Positions 1-8,151 are shown, counted from the first letter of the stretch. The stretch is 64,000 bases of DNA from Ferrimonas gelatinilytica (GCF_039544205.1 NZ_BAABLF010000012.1:1-64000), one strand, 5' to 3'. Numbers and translations are program-made. Notes: generated from the sequence alone by a model not told the origin.

Positions 1-90
1 ATGGTATAACCACGTCAGACCCCACGGGAGCTTGGATAGAAAACCACCAGTCAGCCGACTTGGTGTGAACAACGTGTTGGAAGTCTACAC

Positions 91-188
91 CTAGCTCCTA
101 GTTCCTAGTTCCTAGTTCCTAGTTCCTACTTCCTAGTTCCTACTTCCTAGTTCCTAGAACCTGGTTCCTAGAACCTGGTTCCTGGAAC
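91..188. repeat. Degenerate heptamer tandem array (CTAGTTC/CTAGAAC type)
   Basis: Fourteen consecutive 7-bp units begin with CTAGCTC, continue mostly as CTAGTTC with CTACTTC variants, then alternate CTAGAAC and CTGGTTC, ending in CTGGAAC. The period is strictly 7 bp although single bases vary. The array lies just downstream of the leftward lasT-like gene, in non-coding sequence. It has no spacers, so it is not a CRISPR. Confidence 0.9.
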
Positions 189-215
189 CGAGACCTTAAA
201 ACGAAGAGCCGCGCC

Positions 216-905
216 TCACTCCCCCTTGGTGGTGATCGCTTTCTCAATGTCGCCCATCAACAGGTGCAACATCGCCACATCCCGCTGGCTCAGGGTACCC
301 AGGCTGTCCGCCAGCCAGCGCCGCAGCGCCTCCTCCTCATTGACCGCCAGACGATCCATCAGGCGCATGGAGCGGGCCTTGAGGGCGGAAAACTGGGCCT
401 CGTCCGCCACCGGCTCGGTGGGCAGCGTGGCCTGGGAGAATTCGTAGGCGTAGAGCATGATCGCCTGCCCCAGGTTTAGGGAGGGGTAGGGGTTGGCCAG
501 GGGGATGGTGGTGAGCAGATCCGCCAGCGCCAGGTCGGCGTTGCTCAGCCCCGAGGCTTCACAGCCAAACACCAGTCCGACCTTCTCGACGCTGCCCGCC
601 AGTGCACGCACCCGCCCCGCCGCCTCCGACGGGGAGTGCAGACGACGCTTGTCCCCCCGCTTCCGGGCCGTGGTGGCCAGCACCAGGTCCAGATCCGCTA
701 CCGCCTCCGCCAAGGTCTCAAACCCCTGTGCCTGAGCCAGGATATGCTGGCTGCCGTGGGCCAGCCATTGGGCTTCCTCACTGTTGTGGGCCTCTGAGCC
801 CACCACCCGCAGGCGCTCAAACCCCATGGTGTTCATCGCCCGGGCCGCCGCGCCGACGTTCTCGCCTCGGGCCGGGGCCACCAGAATAAAATAAAGCTCT
901 GCCAT
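216..905 (-). CDS. TrmJ/LasT-family RNA 2'-O-methyltransferase
   Basis: A 229-residue SPOUT (TrmH-type) methyltransferase. It opens with ILVAPARGENVGAAARAMNT, the family's N-terminal motif, has the mid-protein VFGCEASGLSN motif, and ends the SPOUT core with NPYPSLNLGQA, which forms the S-adenosylmethionine-binding trefoil knot. Length and the C-terminal helical part (ending near LLMGDIEKAI) resemble E. coli LasT (YjtD) more than TrmJ. The target nucleotide is not evident. The ATG was chosen because a GGGAGGA ribosome site lies just upstream; a GTG immediately before it sits too close to that site. It stands alone, divergent from aceK. Confidence 0.85.
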   Translation of the reverse strand: MAELYFILVAPARGENVGAAARAMNTMGFERLRVVGSEAHNSEEAQWLAHGSQHILAQAQGFETLAEAVADLDLVLATTARKRGDKRRLHSPSEAAGRVRALAGSVEKVGLVFGCEASGLSNADLALADLLTTIPLANPYPSLNLGQAIMLYAYEFSQATLPTEPVADEAQFSALKARSMRLMDRLAVNEEEALRRWLADSLGTLSQRDVAMLHLLMGDIEKAITTKGE

Positions 906-1021
906 CACTCCTCCCTATTTGGCCGCCAAGGGTAGCGCTTTCCCATTGAGAAGCAAGGCGATGCACAGTAGCTTAAACCACTGACGAGTCATATCCGCCG
1001 ACACGCAGGGAGGCCCCCCTC

Positions 1022-2731
1022 ATGACCCGCTACAACTCGACCCAGCTGGCCTACCGGATCCTGGCCGGTTTCGATAAGCATCTCAGGCTCTATAACCGGA
1101 TCACCCTGGAGGCTAAGGATCGCTTCATCCGCCAGGACTGGGGCGCGGTGCAAACCGCCCAGAAAGCGCGGATCCGCCTCTACAGCGAGCAAGTGAACCA
1201 GCTGATCCAGTCCCTGCTGGAGCAGCTGGATACGCCGGTGATCTCCACCGAGCTATGGCGGGATACCAAGGCAGCCTACACCCGCCTGCTGCGGGGCCAC
1301 CCCCAGGCGGAGTTGGCGGAAACTTTCTTTAACTCCCTCTTCTCCCGCCTGTTTCAACATCGTGGATTGGATAACCAGCACCTCTACCTGCTCACCGATG
1401 CGCCTTCACGCCCGCCCTTCGCGCCGGAAACCATCAGCCAGTGGCGCCACTTGGGAGATAACCCTACCGGGGCGATCGCCGAGTTGCTGGCCCCAGCCCG
1501 TTTCATTGTGCCCTTCGAGGATCTGGAGCGGGACCTGGAACTGCTCTGGCAACGCCTGGCCCCGTTGGTGGAGGAGCAGGGACTGGAGCGTATCGAGCTG
1601 GTGGACAGCGTCTTTTACCGTAACCAGGGGGCCTACCTAGTGGGCCGCCTCATCGGCCCCAAGGGCTTTGTTCCCCTCTGTCTGCCGATCCGCCACGGCA
1701 GCGGCGGCCTCTACATCGATGCGGTACTCACCAGCGATGACGACCTCTCCATCGTGTTCAGCTTCACCCGGGCCTACTTCATGGTCTACACCGAGCGCCC
1801 CTCAGTGCTCACCAGCTACCTGAAGCAGTTGATGCCCAACAAGACCTGGGATGAACTCTACACCGCCATCGGCTTCCAGAAGCACGGCAAAACCGAGTTC
1901 TACAGACTCTTCCTGAACCACCTGGAGCGCAGCCATGACCAGTTCGTGGTGGCACCGGGGATCCGCGGCATGGTGATGGCGGTGTTCACCCTGCCCTCAC
2001 TGCGGATCGTGTTTAAGATCATCAAGGATGAGTTTGCCCCGCCCAAGGACAGCAACAAGGCTCAGGTGAAGGAGAAGTACGAGCTGGTGAAGCAGCACGA
2101 CCGGGTTGGCCGGATGGCGGACACCCAGGAGTACAGCAACTTCGCCATCCCCCGTCACCGCTTCGATCCTGAGTTGTTGGAGGAGTTGGCCCGGGTGGCC
2201 CCCTCGGAGCTGGAGATCGGCGAGGAGCAGGTGGTATTTCGCCACCTCTACGTGGAGCGCCGCATGGTACCGCTGAACATCTACCTGGACGAGGCGGACG
2301 AAGCGCAGCTGGACGCCGCAATGATGGATTACGGCTTGGCGATCAAGCAGTTGGCCAGCGCCAACATCTTCCCCGGGGACATGCTGTTTAAGAATTTCGG
2401 CGTGACCCGCCATGGCCGCGTGGTGTTCTACGACTACGACGAGATCAGCTACATGACTGAGTGCAACTTCCGGGCGATCCCCAAGCCTCGCTACCCGGAG
2501 GATGAGTGGGCGGCAGAGCCCTGGTACTCGGTGGCGCCCATGGATATCTTTCCGGAGGAGTTTGGCCGTTTCCTGCTGGCGCGAAAGCCGATCCGTGATG
2601 CCTTCATGCGCCACCACGCCAACCTGCTCACTCCCGAGTACTGGCGCACCCTGCAGGACAGAATCAAGCAGGATCAGATCCCCGAGTTCTACCCCTACAA
2701 CCGCAGCTGCCGGTTACGGACCACATTTTGA
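1022..2731 (+). CDS. aceK: Isocitrate dehydrogenase kinase/phosphatase
   Basis: A bifunctional enzyme of 569 residues (E. coli: 578). It phosphorylates isocitrate dehydrogenase to send carbon into the glyoxylate shunt and removes the phosphate again, both from one active site in the cytoplasm. The N-terminal regulatory part begins NSTQLAYRILAGFDKHLRLY. The ATP-binding segment PGIRGMVM lies near residue 313 and the catalytic DYDE near residue 470. A GGGAGG site 8 bases upstream supports the ATG. In enterobacteria aceK follows aceB-aceA; here neither is adjacent, so aceK is a separate unit. Confidence 0.97.
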   Translation: MTRYNSTQLAYRILAGFDKHLRLYNRITLEAKDRFIRQDWGAVQTAQKARIRLYSEQVNQLIQSLLEQLDTPVISTELWRDTKAAYTRLLRGHPQAELAETFFNSLFSRLFQHRGLDNQHLYLLTDAPSRPPFAPETISQWRHLGDNPTGAIAELLAPARFIVPFEDLERDLELLWQRLAPLVEEQGLERIELVDSVFYRNQGAYLVGRLIGPKGFVPLCLPIRHGSGGLYIDAVLTSDDDLSIVFSFTRAYFMVYTERPSVLTSYLKQLMPNKTWDELYTAIGFQKHGKTEFYRLFLNHLERSHDQFVVAPGIRGMVMAVFTLPSLRIVFKIIKDEFAPPKDSNKAQVKEKYELVKQHDRVGRMADTQEYSNFAIPRHRFDPELLEELARVAPSELEIGEEQVVFRHLYVERRMVPLNIYLDEADEAQLDAAMMDYGLAIKQLASANIFPGDMLFKNFGVTRHGRVVFYDYDEISYMTECNFRAIPKPRYPEDEWAAEPWYSVAPMDIFPEEFGRFLLARKPIRDAFMRHHANLLTPEYWRTLQDRIKQDQIPEFYPYNRSCRLRTTF

Positions 2732-2801
2732 TAACGGGATCATGGTGTCGACGGCCCGCTTCCCTTAAGATGCCGTTTTTTGACCTAACTGGAGACGTCC
2801 G

Positions 2802-3374
2802 ATGATCATCGACGCCAAAACCGTAGTCACCCTGCACTACCGCCTGCGCAACGCCAAAGGCGAACTGCTGGAAGAATCTTTCGGCGCCGAGCCGATGCAG
2901 TACCTGCACGGTGCCCAGAACATGATCCCTGGGCTCGAGAAGCAGCTGACCGGCAAACAGGTTGGTGAAAGCTTCAGCGCCGACGTCGAAGCGGAAGAGG
3001 CCTACGGCGCCATTGAGCCGGGCCTGATCCAGGAGGTTCCCCTGTCCGCCTTCGAAGGGGTGGATGACATCGCACCGGGCATGCGCTTCATGGCCGAGAC
3101 CGAAGCGGGCCCGCGTCCTGTCACCGTTACCGAAGTTAAAGAGGACGCCGTCGTTGTCGACGGTAACCACCCGATGGCCGGCCAGTCCCTGCACTTCGAC
3201 ATCGAAGTGATGGAGATCCGCGAAGCCACCGAGGAAGAGCTGGCCCACGGCCATGTTCACGCCGCCGGCGGCTGCCACAGCCACGACCATGACCATGACG
3301 ATCACGGCTGCTGCGGCGGCTCCGGTGATTGTGCCAAGGGCGACGACTGCTGCGGCGGCCACGGCCACCACTGA
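2802..3374 (+). CDS. slyD: FKBP-type peptidyl-prolyl isomerase SlyD with metal-binding tail
   Basis: 190 residues. Residues 1-70 and about 120-145 form the FKBP domain, with the IF (insert-in-flap) chaperone domain between them (about 75-120, starting near EAYGAIEPGL). From about residue 147 the tail is rich in His, Cys, Gly and Asp (HDHDHDDHGCCGG), the nickel-binding tail that lets SlyD deliver nickel to hydrogenase maturation. It acts as a cytoplasmic prolyl isomerase, chaperone and metal store. GGAG lies 7 bases before the ATG, and a strong terminator follows directly. Confidence 0.96.
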   Translation: MIIDAKTVVTLHYRLRNAKGELLEESFGAEPMQYLHGAQNMIPGLEKQLTGKQVGESFSADVEAEEAYGAIEPGLIQEVPLSAFEGVDDIAPGMRFMAETEAGPRPVTVTEVKEDAVVVDGNHPMAGQSLHFDIEVMEIREATEEELAHGHVHAAGGCHSHDHDHDDHGCCGGSGDCAKGDDCCGGHGHH

Positions 3375-3390
3375 GCCCGTCAGTGATAAG

Positions 3391-3416
3391 AGGCCCGTCC
3401 CAGGACGGGCCTTTTT
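3391..3416 (+). terminator. Rho-independent terminator of slyD
   Basis: GGCCCGTCC pairs with GGACGGGCC across a 2-base centre, followed by TTTTT, 16 bases after the slyD stop. Confidence 0.9.
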
Positions 3417-3609
3417 CATGGCTATAGGTCGGGTCGTGCTGCGAGGTTGCCAAGGGCACCTGCGCCTAGGGGGGGCAGATTAGGCTTTCGAGTTCCGAAC
3501 CGCTCATCGGCCCCGTTTGGACTCTGCACCATTTCGCGCCATGATTTAGCCACCCCCAGATTTCGCGACGGCCCCCTGACCCATTCCATGCTCCAGCGGA
3601 GATTTCACC

Positions 3610-3786
3610 ATGAACCGTAAGAAGAAGATCAACCAGATCCTGAAGAAGAAGCTGAAGAAGGCCAATGCCAAGGCCAACCCCGGCAATAAGACCAAGTACA
3701 TCAGCAAAGCCGAGCGCGAGGCCGAGGCCCAACCCCCTGCCGATGCACAAACCCCATCCGCCACTGCCCCCCGCGAGCAGGCTTGA
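3610..3786 (+). CDS. DUF2986 family micro-protein
   Basis: A 58-residue protein starting MNRKKKINQILKKKLKKANA, followed by NPGNKTKYISKAERE and a Pro/Ala-rich tail. It is the start-to-end pattern of the DUF2986 family known from Shewanella and Vibrio relatives. It is extremely lysine-rich with no membrane segment, so binding to nucleic acid is conceivable but unproven. A GCGGAG ribosome site precedes the ATG, and a rho-independent terminator follows, so it looks like a real monocistronic gene. Confidence 0.85.
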   Translation: MNRKKKINQILKKKLKKANAKANPGNKTKYISKAEREAEAQPPADAQTPSATAPREQA

Positions 3787-3840
3787 AGGTCAGCCTAAGC
3801 AACGGCAACCCGGACACTGTGCCCGTCTACAGCCACACAA

Positions 3841-3875
3841 AACCCCCGCCACCCAAAAGGTGCTGCGGGGGTTTT
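3841..3875 (+). terminator. Terminator of the DUF2986 gene
   Basis: AACCCCCGC and GCGGGGGTT form the outer stem with an inner CACC/GGTG stem, followed by TTTT. Confidence 0.85.
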
Positions 3876-3876
3876 C

Positions 3877-4311
3877 TTAGGCTCTGTCCGAGTTAGCTGT
3901 CGTTTTTATTAACCCTTTAATTATTTCCAACACTTACCGGCAATAACTTTGCCGGGTTGCCGGCTGCAACCAAAGGGGCGTCCCGCCCCCTTGGAACCCT
4001 CCGTTTGCCTCCGGTCGTCGCTAACCCTCTCTTTCGTGGCCAAAGTCTGCGGCTCTGGCTCGAGTCGATATCCCTATCTTCGCGAGCCACTCAGGCCATC
4101 CTGGCCTTCGACCTGGTCTTTGGCCACTTCGTTCGGGCGACTCCAAGTCGGCGAAGAGCTGGCGGAATATCCAGTCCCATTGACTGTCATTGCTAGCGGG
4201 GGCTTCAACACTTCATTGGGACACAGCCTTTTCTTATGCATCACTTCGGGGGCAACGCCTCAACGCCAAAGTCCGGCGCAGGCGGCGCTAACGGTCTCTG
4301 GCTCGAAGGGC
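3877..4311. other. Non-coding block preceding the heptamer array, possibly a dispersed repeat
   Basis: No credible gene in either strand; the open frames across it run into the array only because the heptamer has no stop in any frame. The block holds several inverted repeats: GTGGCCAAAG (4036-4045) with CTTTGGCCAC (4118-4127), and AGGCCATCCTGGCCT between them. Base composition is close to that of the neighbouring genes. It could be a small non-autonomous repeat element or a decayed gene; the sequence alone does not decide. Confidence 0.4.
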
Positions 4312-4843
4312 GAAGGACGAAGGACGAAGGACGAAGGACGAAGGACGAAGGACGAAGGACGAAGGACGAAGGACGAAGGACGAAGGACGAAGGACGAAGG
4401 ACGAAGGACGAAGGACGAAGGACGAAGGACGAAGGACGAAGGACGAAGGACGAAGGACGAAGGACGAAGGACGAAGGACGAAGGACGAAGGACGAAGGAC
4501 GAAGGACGAAGGACGAAGGACGAAGGACGAAGGACGAAGGACGAAGGACGAAGGACGAAGGACGAAGGACGAAGGACGAAGGACGAAGGACGAAGGACGA
4601 AGGACGAAGGACGAAGGACGAAGGACGAAGGACGAAGGACGAAGGACGAAGGACGAAGGACGAAGGACGAAGGACGAAGGACGAAGGACGAAGGACGAAG
4701 GACGAAGGACGAAGGACGAAGGACGAAGGACGAAGGACGAAGGACGAAGGACGAAGGACGAAGGACGAAGGACGAAGGACGAAGGACGAAGGACGAAGGA
4801 CGAAGGACGAAGGACGAAGGACGAAGGACGAAGGACGAAGGAC
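4312..4843. repeat. Perfect heptamer minisatellite, (GAAGGAC)76
   Basis: 532 bp equal exactly 76 head-to-tail copies of GAAGGAC with no substitution that I can see, bounded by degenerate units GAAGGGC on the left and GAAGGGG on the right. The unit has no stop codon in any of the six frames, which explains the several long spurious frames that read as EGRRTKD or VLRPSSF repeats. It lies between the DUF2986 terminator and the DUF4442 gene. There are no spacers. Confidence 0.97.
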
Positions 4844-4984
4844 GAAGGGGAATGAGGGCGAAGACAGGAGCAACAGGACAGGCTCTCTCTAGGCGTCAAT
4901 GCCGTTGGGCGCCAACCGGATAGCGGGTGTGTTGTAACAGTGTTAATCTCATCGGACCAGAACACCCGAACAACATAATGGATT

Positions 4985-5464
4985 ATGACGGACAAAAAAC
5001 TCAACAGCGTCATGGCGCTGTACAAGAAGCTCTCCCGACTGCCCCTCGGTCAGCGCATCTTTTCAAAGATGGTGGCACGCATGGCGCCCTACTTTGGCAC
5101 CATTCATCCCTACATCAAGTCACTGGAAGAGAACCGCTGCGAGTGTTTGATCAAGAAGCGCAAAGGCGTCCAGAACCATATCGGCACCGTCCACGTGATC
5201 GCCATCTGTAATGGCCTGGAGATGGCCATGGGTACCATGGCAGAAGCCTCCATTCCCCAACACCTGCGATGGATCCCCAAGGGGATGAGCGTCGATTACA
5301 CCGCCAAGGCGGGCACCGACATCCTCTGTGTCGCCGAAGTTACCCCGGAGCAGTGGCAGGTGGGTGACATGCTGGTGGACGTCAAAGCCTACGACACCAA
5401 CGGCGTCGTCGTAGTTCAGGGCCACATCAAGCTCTGGATTTCGGAGAAGCCCCAAAGAGCTTAA
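4985..5464 (+). CDS. DUF4442 hotdog-fold thioesterase-like protein
   Basis: 159 residues with the layout of DUF4442 proteins: an N-terminal helix (MALYKKLSRLPLGQRIFSK), then a hotdog fold carrying NHIGTVHVIAICNGLEMAMG, where the Asn-His-Ile-Gly and following helix correspond to the acyl-thioester site of PaaI-like thioesterases. It may hydrolyse an acyl-CoA or bind a fatty acyl group; the substrate is unknown. The gene stands alone between heptamer arrays. No membrane segment or signal peptide. Confidence 0.75.
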   Translation: MTDKKLNSVMALYKKLSRLPLGQRIFSKMVARMAPYFGTIHPYIKSLEENRCECLIKKRKGVQNHIGTVHVIAICNGLEMAMGTMAEASIPQHLRWIPKGMSVDYTAKAGTDILCVAEVTPEQWQVGDMLVDVKAYDTNGVVVVQGHIKLWISEKPQRA

Positions 5465-5623
5465 ACGCTAAAATTAGAGCCAACCTTCAAAGCCAAGCCG
5501 AGCCTTTACAGGACTCGGCTTGGGGAGCAAGGGAAGATGAGAGTGTGCGCGTAACTTAGGCCTGTCTCTGCCTAAAGACCCATATTCAGCCGAGGAAATA
5601 GCAACGGCACGCTTCTGGCTTTT

Positions 5624-5698
5624 AGGAACCAGGAACTCGAACCTAGAACCTAGAACCTAGAACCTAGAACCTAGAACCTAGAACCTAGAACCTAGAAA
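5624..5698. repeat. CTAGAAC heptamer tandem array
   Basis: Seven perfect CTAGAAC units from 5643, a final CTAGAAA, and degenerate 7-bp units upstream from about 5624 (GGAACCA, GGAACTC). It is the third period-7 array within 6 kb and uses one of the unit variants of the 91-188 array. The rest of the 5465-5757 gap holds no gene that I can see. Confidence 0.9.
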
Positions 5699-5757
5699 TT
5701 CTGGCCCCCTTTGTTAACGGAAGCCAGAGCCAGAGGCCTGCCTGTTAGTAAGCCCGA

Positions 5758-6234
5758 TTAAACGAGGTAGTACGCCGCCCCTTGGATCACTGCCAGGGCA
5801 AAGATCCCCGCCAGCACATCGTCGATCATGATGCCGAAGCCGCCATGGACATGACGATCCAGCAGCTTGATGGGCCAGGGTTTGAGCACATCGAAGAAAC
5901 GGAAGGCGAGGAAGGCCGCCAGCAGCCAGCCCCAGCCGACGGGCAGGCAGAGAGTCGCGATCAGCATCCCCACCACCTCGTCCCAGACGATGGCGGGGTG
6001 ATCATGCTCCCCCATGTCCCGGGCGGTGCGATCGCACAGGTAGATCCCCACCAGCGCCATCACCAACAAGATCCCCAGGTAAACCGGGACACTGAGATCC
6101 GCCATCAGCAGGAAGAACGGCAACGCCGCCAGGGTTCCAAAGGTACCCGGTGCCTTGGGTGCCAAGCCCAGGCCAAAGCCCAGTGCCAGGAAGTGCACCG
6201 GGTTGCGCATTCGGATCCCGGGTAAACGACTCAT
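5758..6234 (-). CDS. pgpA: Phosphatidylglycerophosphatase A
   Basis: 158 residues. Dephosphorylates phosphatidylglycerol phosphate to phosphatidylglycerol at the inner membrane. Family hallmarks are FGLGLAPKAPGTFGTLAA near the N-terminus and the C-terminal HGGFGIMIDDVLAG with its paired aspartates. Several hydrophobic stretches (ALPFFLLM, YLGILLVMALVGIYL, GWGWLLAAFLAF) match its membrane location. Its ATG overlaps the thiL stop in an ATGA junction, so the two are translationally coupled, the same order as in E. coli (nusB-thiL-pgpA). Confidence 0.95.
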   Translation of the reverse strand: MSRLPGIRMRNPVHFLALGFGLGLAPKAPGTFGTLAALPFFLLMADLSVPVYLGILLVMALVGIYLCDRTARDMGEHDHPAIVWDEVVGMLIATLCLPVGWGWLLAAFLAFRFFDVLKPWPIKLLDRHVHGGFGIMIDDVLAGIFALAVIQGAAYYLV

Positions 6235-7202
6235 GGGTGTTCCTCGAAATGGTTGTAACCGGACAGGTTCAGTTCGACTGACTTGCCCTTGCGCTGGTAG
6301 TCGATGCCGACACCGGCGGTGATCTGGCCGATCCGGGTATAAGGAGTGCCCGCTTCGGACATCGCCCGTTTCAGGGCACCGCGCTGCGCTTCCGGAACCG
6401 TAAACAGCAGTTCGTAGTCCTCCCCCCCGGCCAGTGCCCAGGGCAGGGCCGTTTCGCGCTCGGTAACCGACAGCAGGATTTCCGACAGCGGCAGCCGATC
6501 CAGCTCTATCACTGCCCCCACTGCGGAGGCATTGAGGATATGAGTCAGGTCGGATGCCAGTCCATCGGAAAGATCCATGGCGCTGCTGGCCAGCCCACGC
6601 AGGGTCCGGCCCGCCAGCACCCGGGGACGGGGGCGCAGGTGTCGGCGAACCAGCGCCTGACAGTGACTCTGTGAGGCGCTCAACTGCCCCTGTAGGCAGC
6701 GCAGTCCGGCGGCGCTGTCCCCCAGGGTACCGGTGACGTAGATCCAGTCACCAACACGGGCACCGCTGCGATAGAGCGCCCTGTCCTGGGGCACATGGCC
6801 GTGGATGGTCAGCGTGATACTCAGGGGGCCACGGGTGGTGTCTCCGCCCACCAGGGCAATGCCGTAGTAACGGGCGATCTCGAACAGGCTCTCGGAGAAC
6901 GTCTTGAGCCAGGGCTCATCGACTCCCGGAAGGGTCAGCGCCAGGGTCATCCAGGCGGGTTCCGCCCCCATGGCCGCCAGGTCGCTGAGGTTGACCGCCA
7001 CCGCCTTGTAAGCCAGGTCCGCCGGATCGATCTCTGGCAGGAAGTGGGTTCCCTCAACCAGGGTATCGGTGGAGACCACCAGCTGACTGCCCGACGGCAG
7101 AGATAGCACGGCGGCGTCGTCCCCCACGCCAAAAATCACATCCTTACGATGGTTTGGACGGGTAAAGTAGCGTTTAATCAGGGAAAATTCGTCGTTGACC
7201 AT
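6231..7202 (-). CDS. thiL: Thiamine-monophosphate kinase
   Basis: 323 residues (E. coli 325). Phosphorylates thiamine monophosphate to thiamine pyrophosphate with ATP, the last step of cofactor synthesis. The protein begins MVNDEFSLIKRYF, matching the family start. It has GVGDDAAVL (metal and phosphate binding), STDTLVEGTHFLP, LVGGDTTRGP and MDLSDGL. The upstream in-frame ATG at about 7219 would add residues encoded by a hairpin and has no family counterpart, so I chose 7202. Part of the rib-nusB-thiL-pgpA run. Confidence 0.96.
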   Translation of the reverse strand: MVNDEFSLIKRYFTRPNHRKDVIFGVGDDAAVLSLPSGSQLVVSTDTLVEGTHFLPEIDPADLAYKAVAVNLSDLAAMGAEPAWMTLALTLPGVDEPWLKTFSESLFEIARYYGIALVGGDTTRGPLSITLTIHGHVPQDRALYRSGARVGDWIYVTGTLGDSAAGLRCLQGQLSASQSHCQALVRRHLRPRPRVLAGRTLRGLASSAMDLSDGLASDLTHILNASAVGAVIELDRLPLSEILLSVTERETALPWALAGGEDYELLFTVPEAQRGALKRAMSEAGTPYTRIGQITAGVGIDYQRKGKSVELNLSGYNHFEEHP

Positions 7203-7205
7203 AAC

Positions 7206-7237
7206 GCAGTGCGGCCACATCACTGTGGCCGCTCCTT
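7206..7237. other. Hairpin between nusB and thiL
   Basis: GCGGCCACA and TGTGGCCGC form a 9-bp perfect stem around TCAC. The T-run lies on the plus-strand side, so for the leftward operon it is not a classical terminator; it sits just before the thiL start codon and could affect thiL translation or stop antisense transcription. Confidence 0.6.
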
Positions 7238-7251
7238 TTTTATGCCGCCGT

Positions 7252-7662
7252 TCAGCGGTTGATGGCGATCGCCAGTTTATCCAGTACGCCGTTGACGAAC
7301 TTGTGGCTCTCTTCGGCGCCAAACACCTTCGCCAGCTCGATCGCTTCATTGATCGCCACCTTGTAGGGGACGTCATCGCGATGCAGCAGCTCGTAAGCCC
7401 CGAGGCGCAGGATCGCCATCTCCAGCGGGTCCACCTCTTCCGGCAAACGAGCCAGATTCGGCTTCAGCTTGCTGTCCAGGGTCGTGGCCTGAGCCGCGAC
7501 TCCCGCCAGCAGTTCGCGAAAGTAGGCGATGTCCGCCCCCTGCACATCCTGCTCGGTGAGGAACTCGTGTTCGATATCGGCGATGGCGTTACCGCTCATC
7601 TGCCAGGAATAGATGGCTTGAACCGCCAGTTGGCGGGCTTTACGACGCTCAGAAGGCTTCAC
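7252..7662 (-). CDS. nusB: Transcription antitermination factor NusB
   Basis: 136 residues. An RNA-binding helical protein that pairs with NusE (S10) on boxA RNA in rRNA antitermination complexes. It has RRKARQLAVQAIYSWQMS at the N-terminus and the near-invariant DVPYKVAINEAIELAK and SHKFVNGVLDK at the C-terminus. The start is a GTG reading VKPSERRKAR: GGAG lies 6 bases upstream of it, whereas the in-frame TTG further up overlaps that ribosome site. Confidence 0.95.
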   Translation of the reverse strand: MKPSERRKARQLAVQAIYSWQMSGNAIADIEHEFLTEQDVQGADIAYFRELLAGVAAQATTLDSKLKPNLARLPEEVDPLEMAILRLGAYELLHRDDVPYKVAINEAIELAKVFGAEESHKFVNGVLDKLAIAINR

Positions 7663-7680
7663 ACAAATCTCCAATCAGGC

Positions 7681-8151
7681 TCAGTCAGCCAGATGGTTTA
7701 GGACATTGACCATCTCCAGCGCGCCCAGGGCCGCTTCGCCGCCCTTGTTACCGGCTTTAGTGCCGGCGCGCTCGATGGCCTGTTCGATGGTATCGGTGGT
7801 CAACACGCCGAAGGAAACCGGAGTATCAAACTCCAGCATCACTTGGGCCAGTCCCTTGTTGCACTCACCGGCGACAAAGTCGAAGTGCGGGGTGCCACCG
7901 CGGATCACCGCGCCCAGGGCGATGATGGCATCGTACTGGCCTTTCGCGGCCAGGCGACGGGCCGCCAGCGGCAGTTCGAAAGCACCTGGTACCCGAACCA
8001 CAGTGATGTCTTCGTCGTTGACCTGACCAAAGCGTTTCAGGGTGTCTACCGCCCCTTCCAGCAGGCTGTCGACGATAAAGCTGTTAAAACGGGATACCAC
8101 CAAGGCGATTTTAGCGCCTTTGGCTTCGATGTTGCCTTCGATTACGTTCAT
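7681..8151 (-). CDS. ribH: 6,7-dimethyl-8-ribityllumazine synthase
   Basis: 156 residues, the same length as the E. coli enzyme. Condenses 5-amino-6-ribitylaminouracil with dihydroxybutanone phosphate to lumazine, the penultimate step of riboflavin synthesis; family members build a 60-subunit shell. Key segments are VSRFNSFIVDSLLEGA, VPGAFELPLAARR and ALGAVIRGGTPHFDFVAGE with the catalytic His. The start MNVIEGN aligns with the family; an ATG 12 bases upstream (8163) with a weak GAG site is the alternative. Situated between ribBX and nusB. Confidence 0.96.
   Translation of the reverse strand: MNVIEGNIEAKGAKIALVVSRFNSFIVDSLLEGAVDTLKRFGQVNDEDITVVRVPGAFELPLAARRLAAKGQYDAIIALGAVIRGGTPHFDFVAGECNKGLAQVMLEFDTPVSFGVLTTDTIEQAIERAGTKAGNKGGEAALGALEMVNVLNHLAD

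Noticed and set aside
4312..4843. CRISPR array
   Set aside because: Unit is 7 bp, copies are contiguous with no spacers, and no cas genes are present.
3949..5025. Several long open frames translating as EGRRTKD or VLRPSSF repeats across the heptamer array, on both strands
   Set aside because: They exist only because GAAGGAC has no stop codon in any frame; none has a ribosome site or non-repeat domain.
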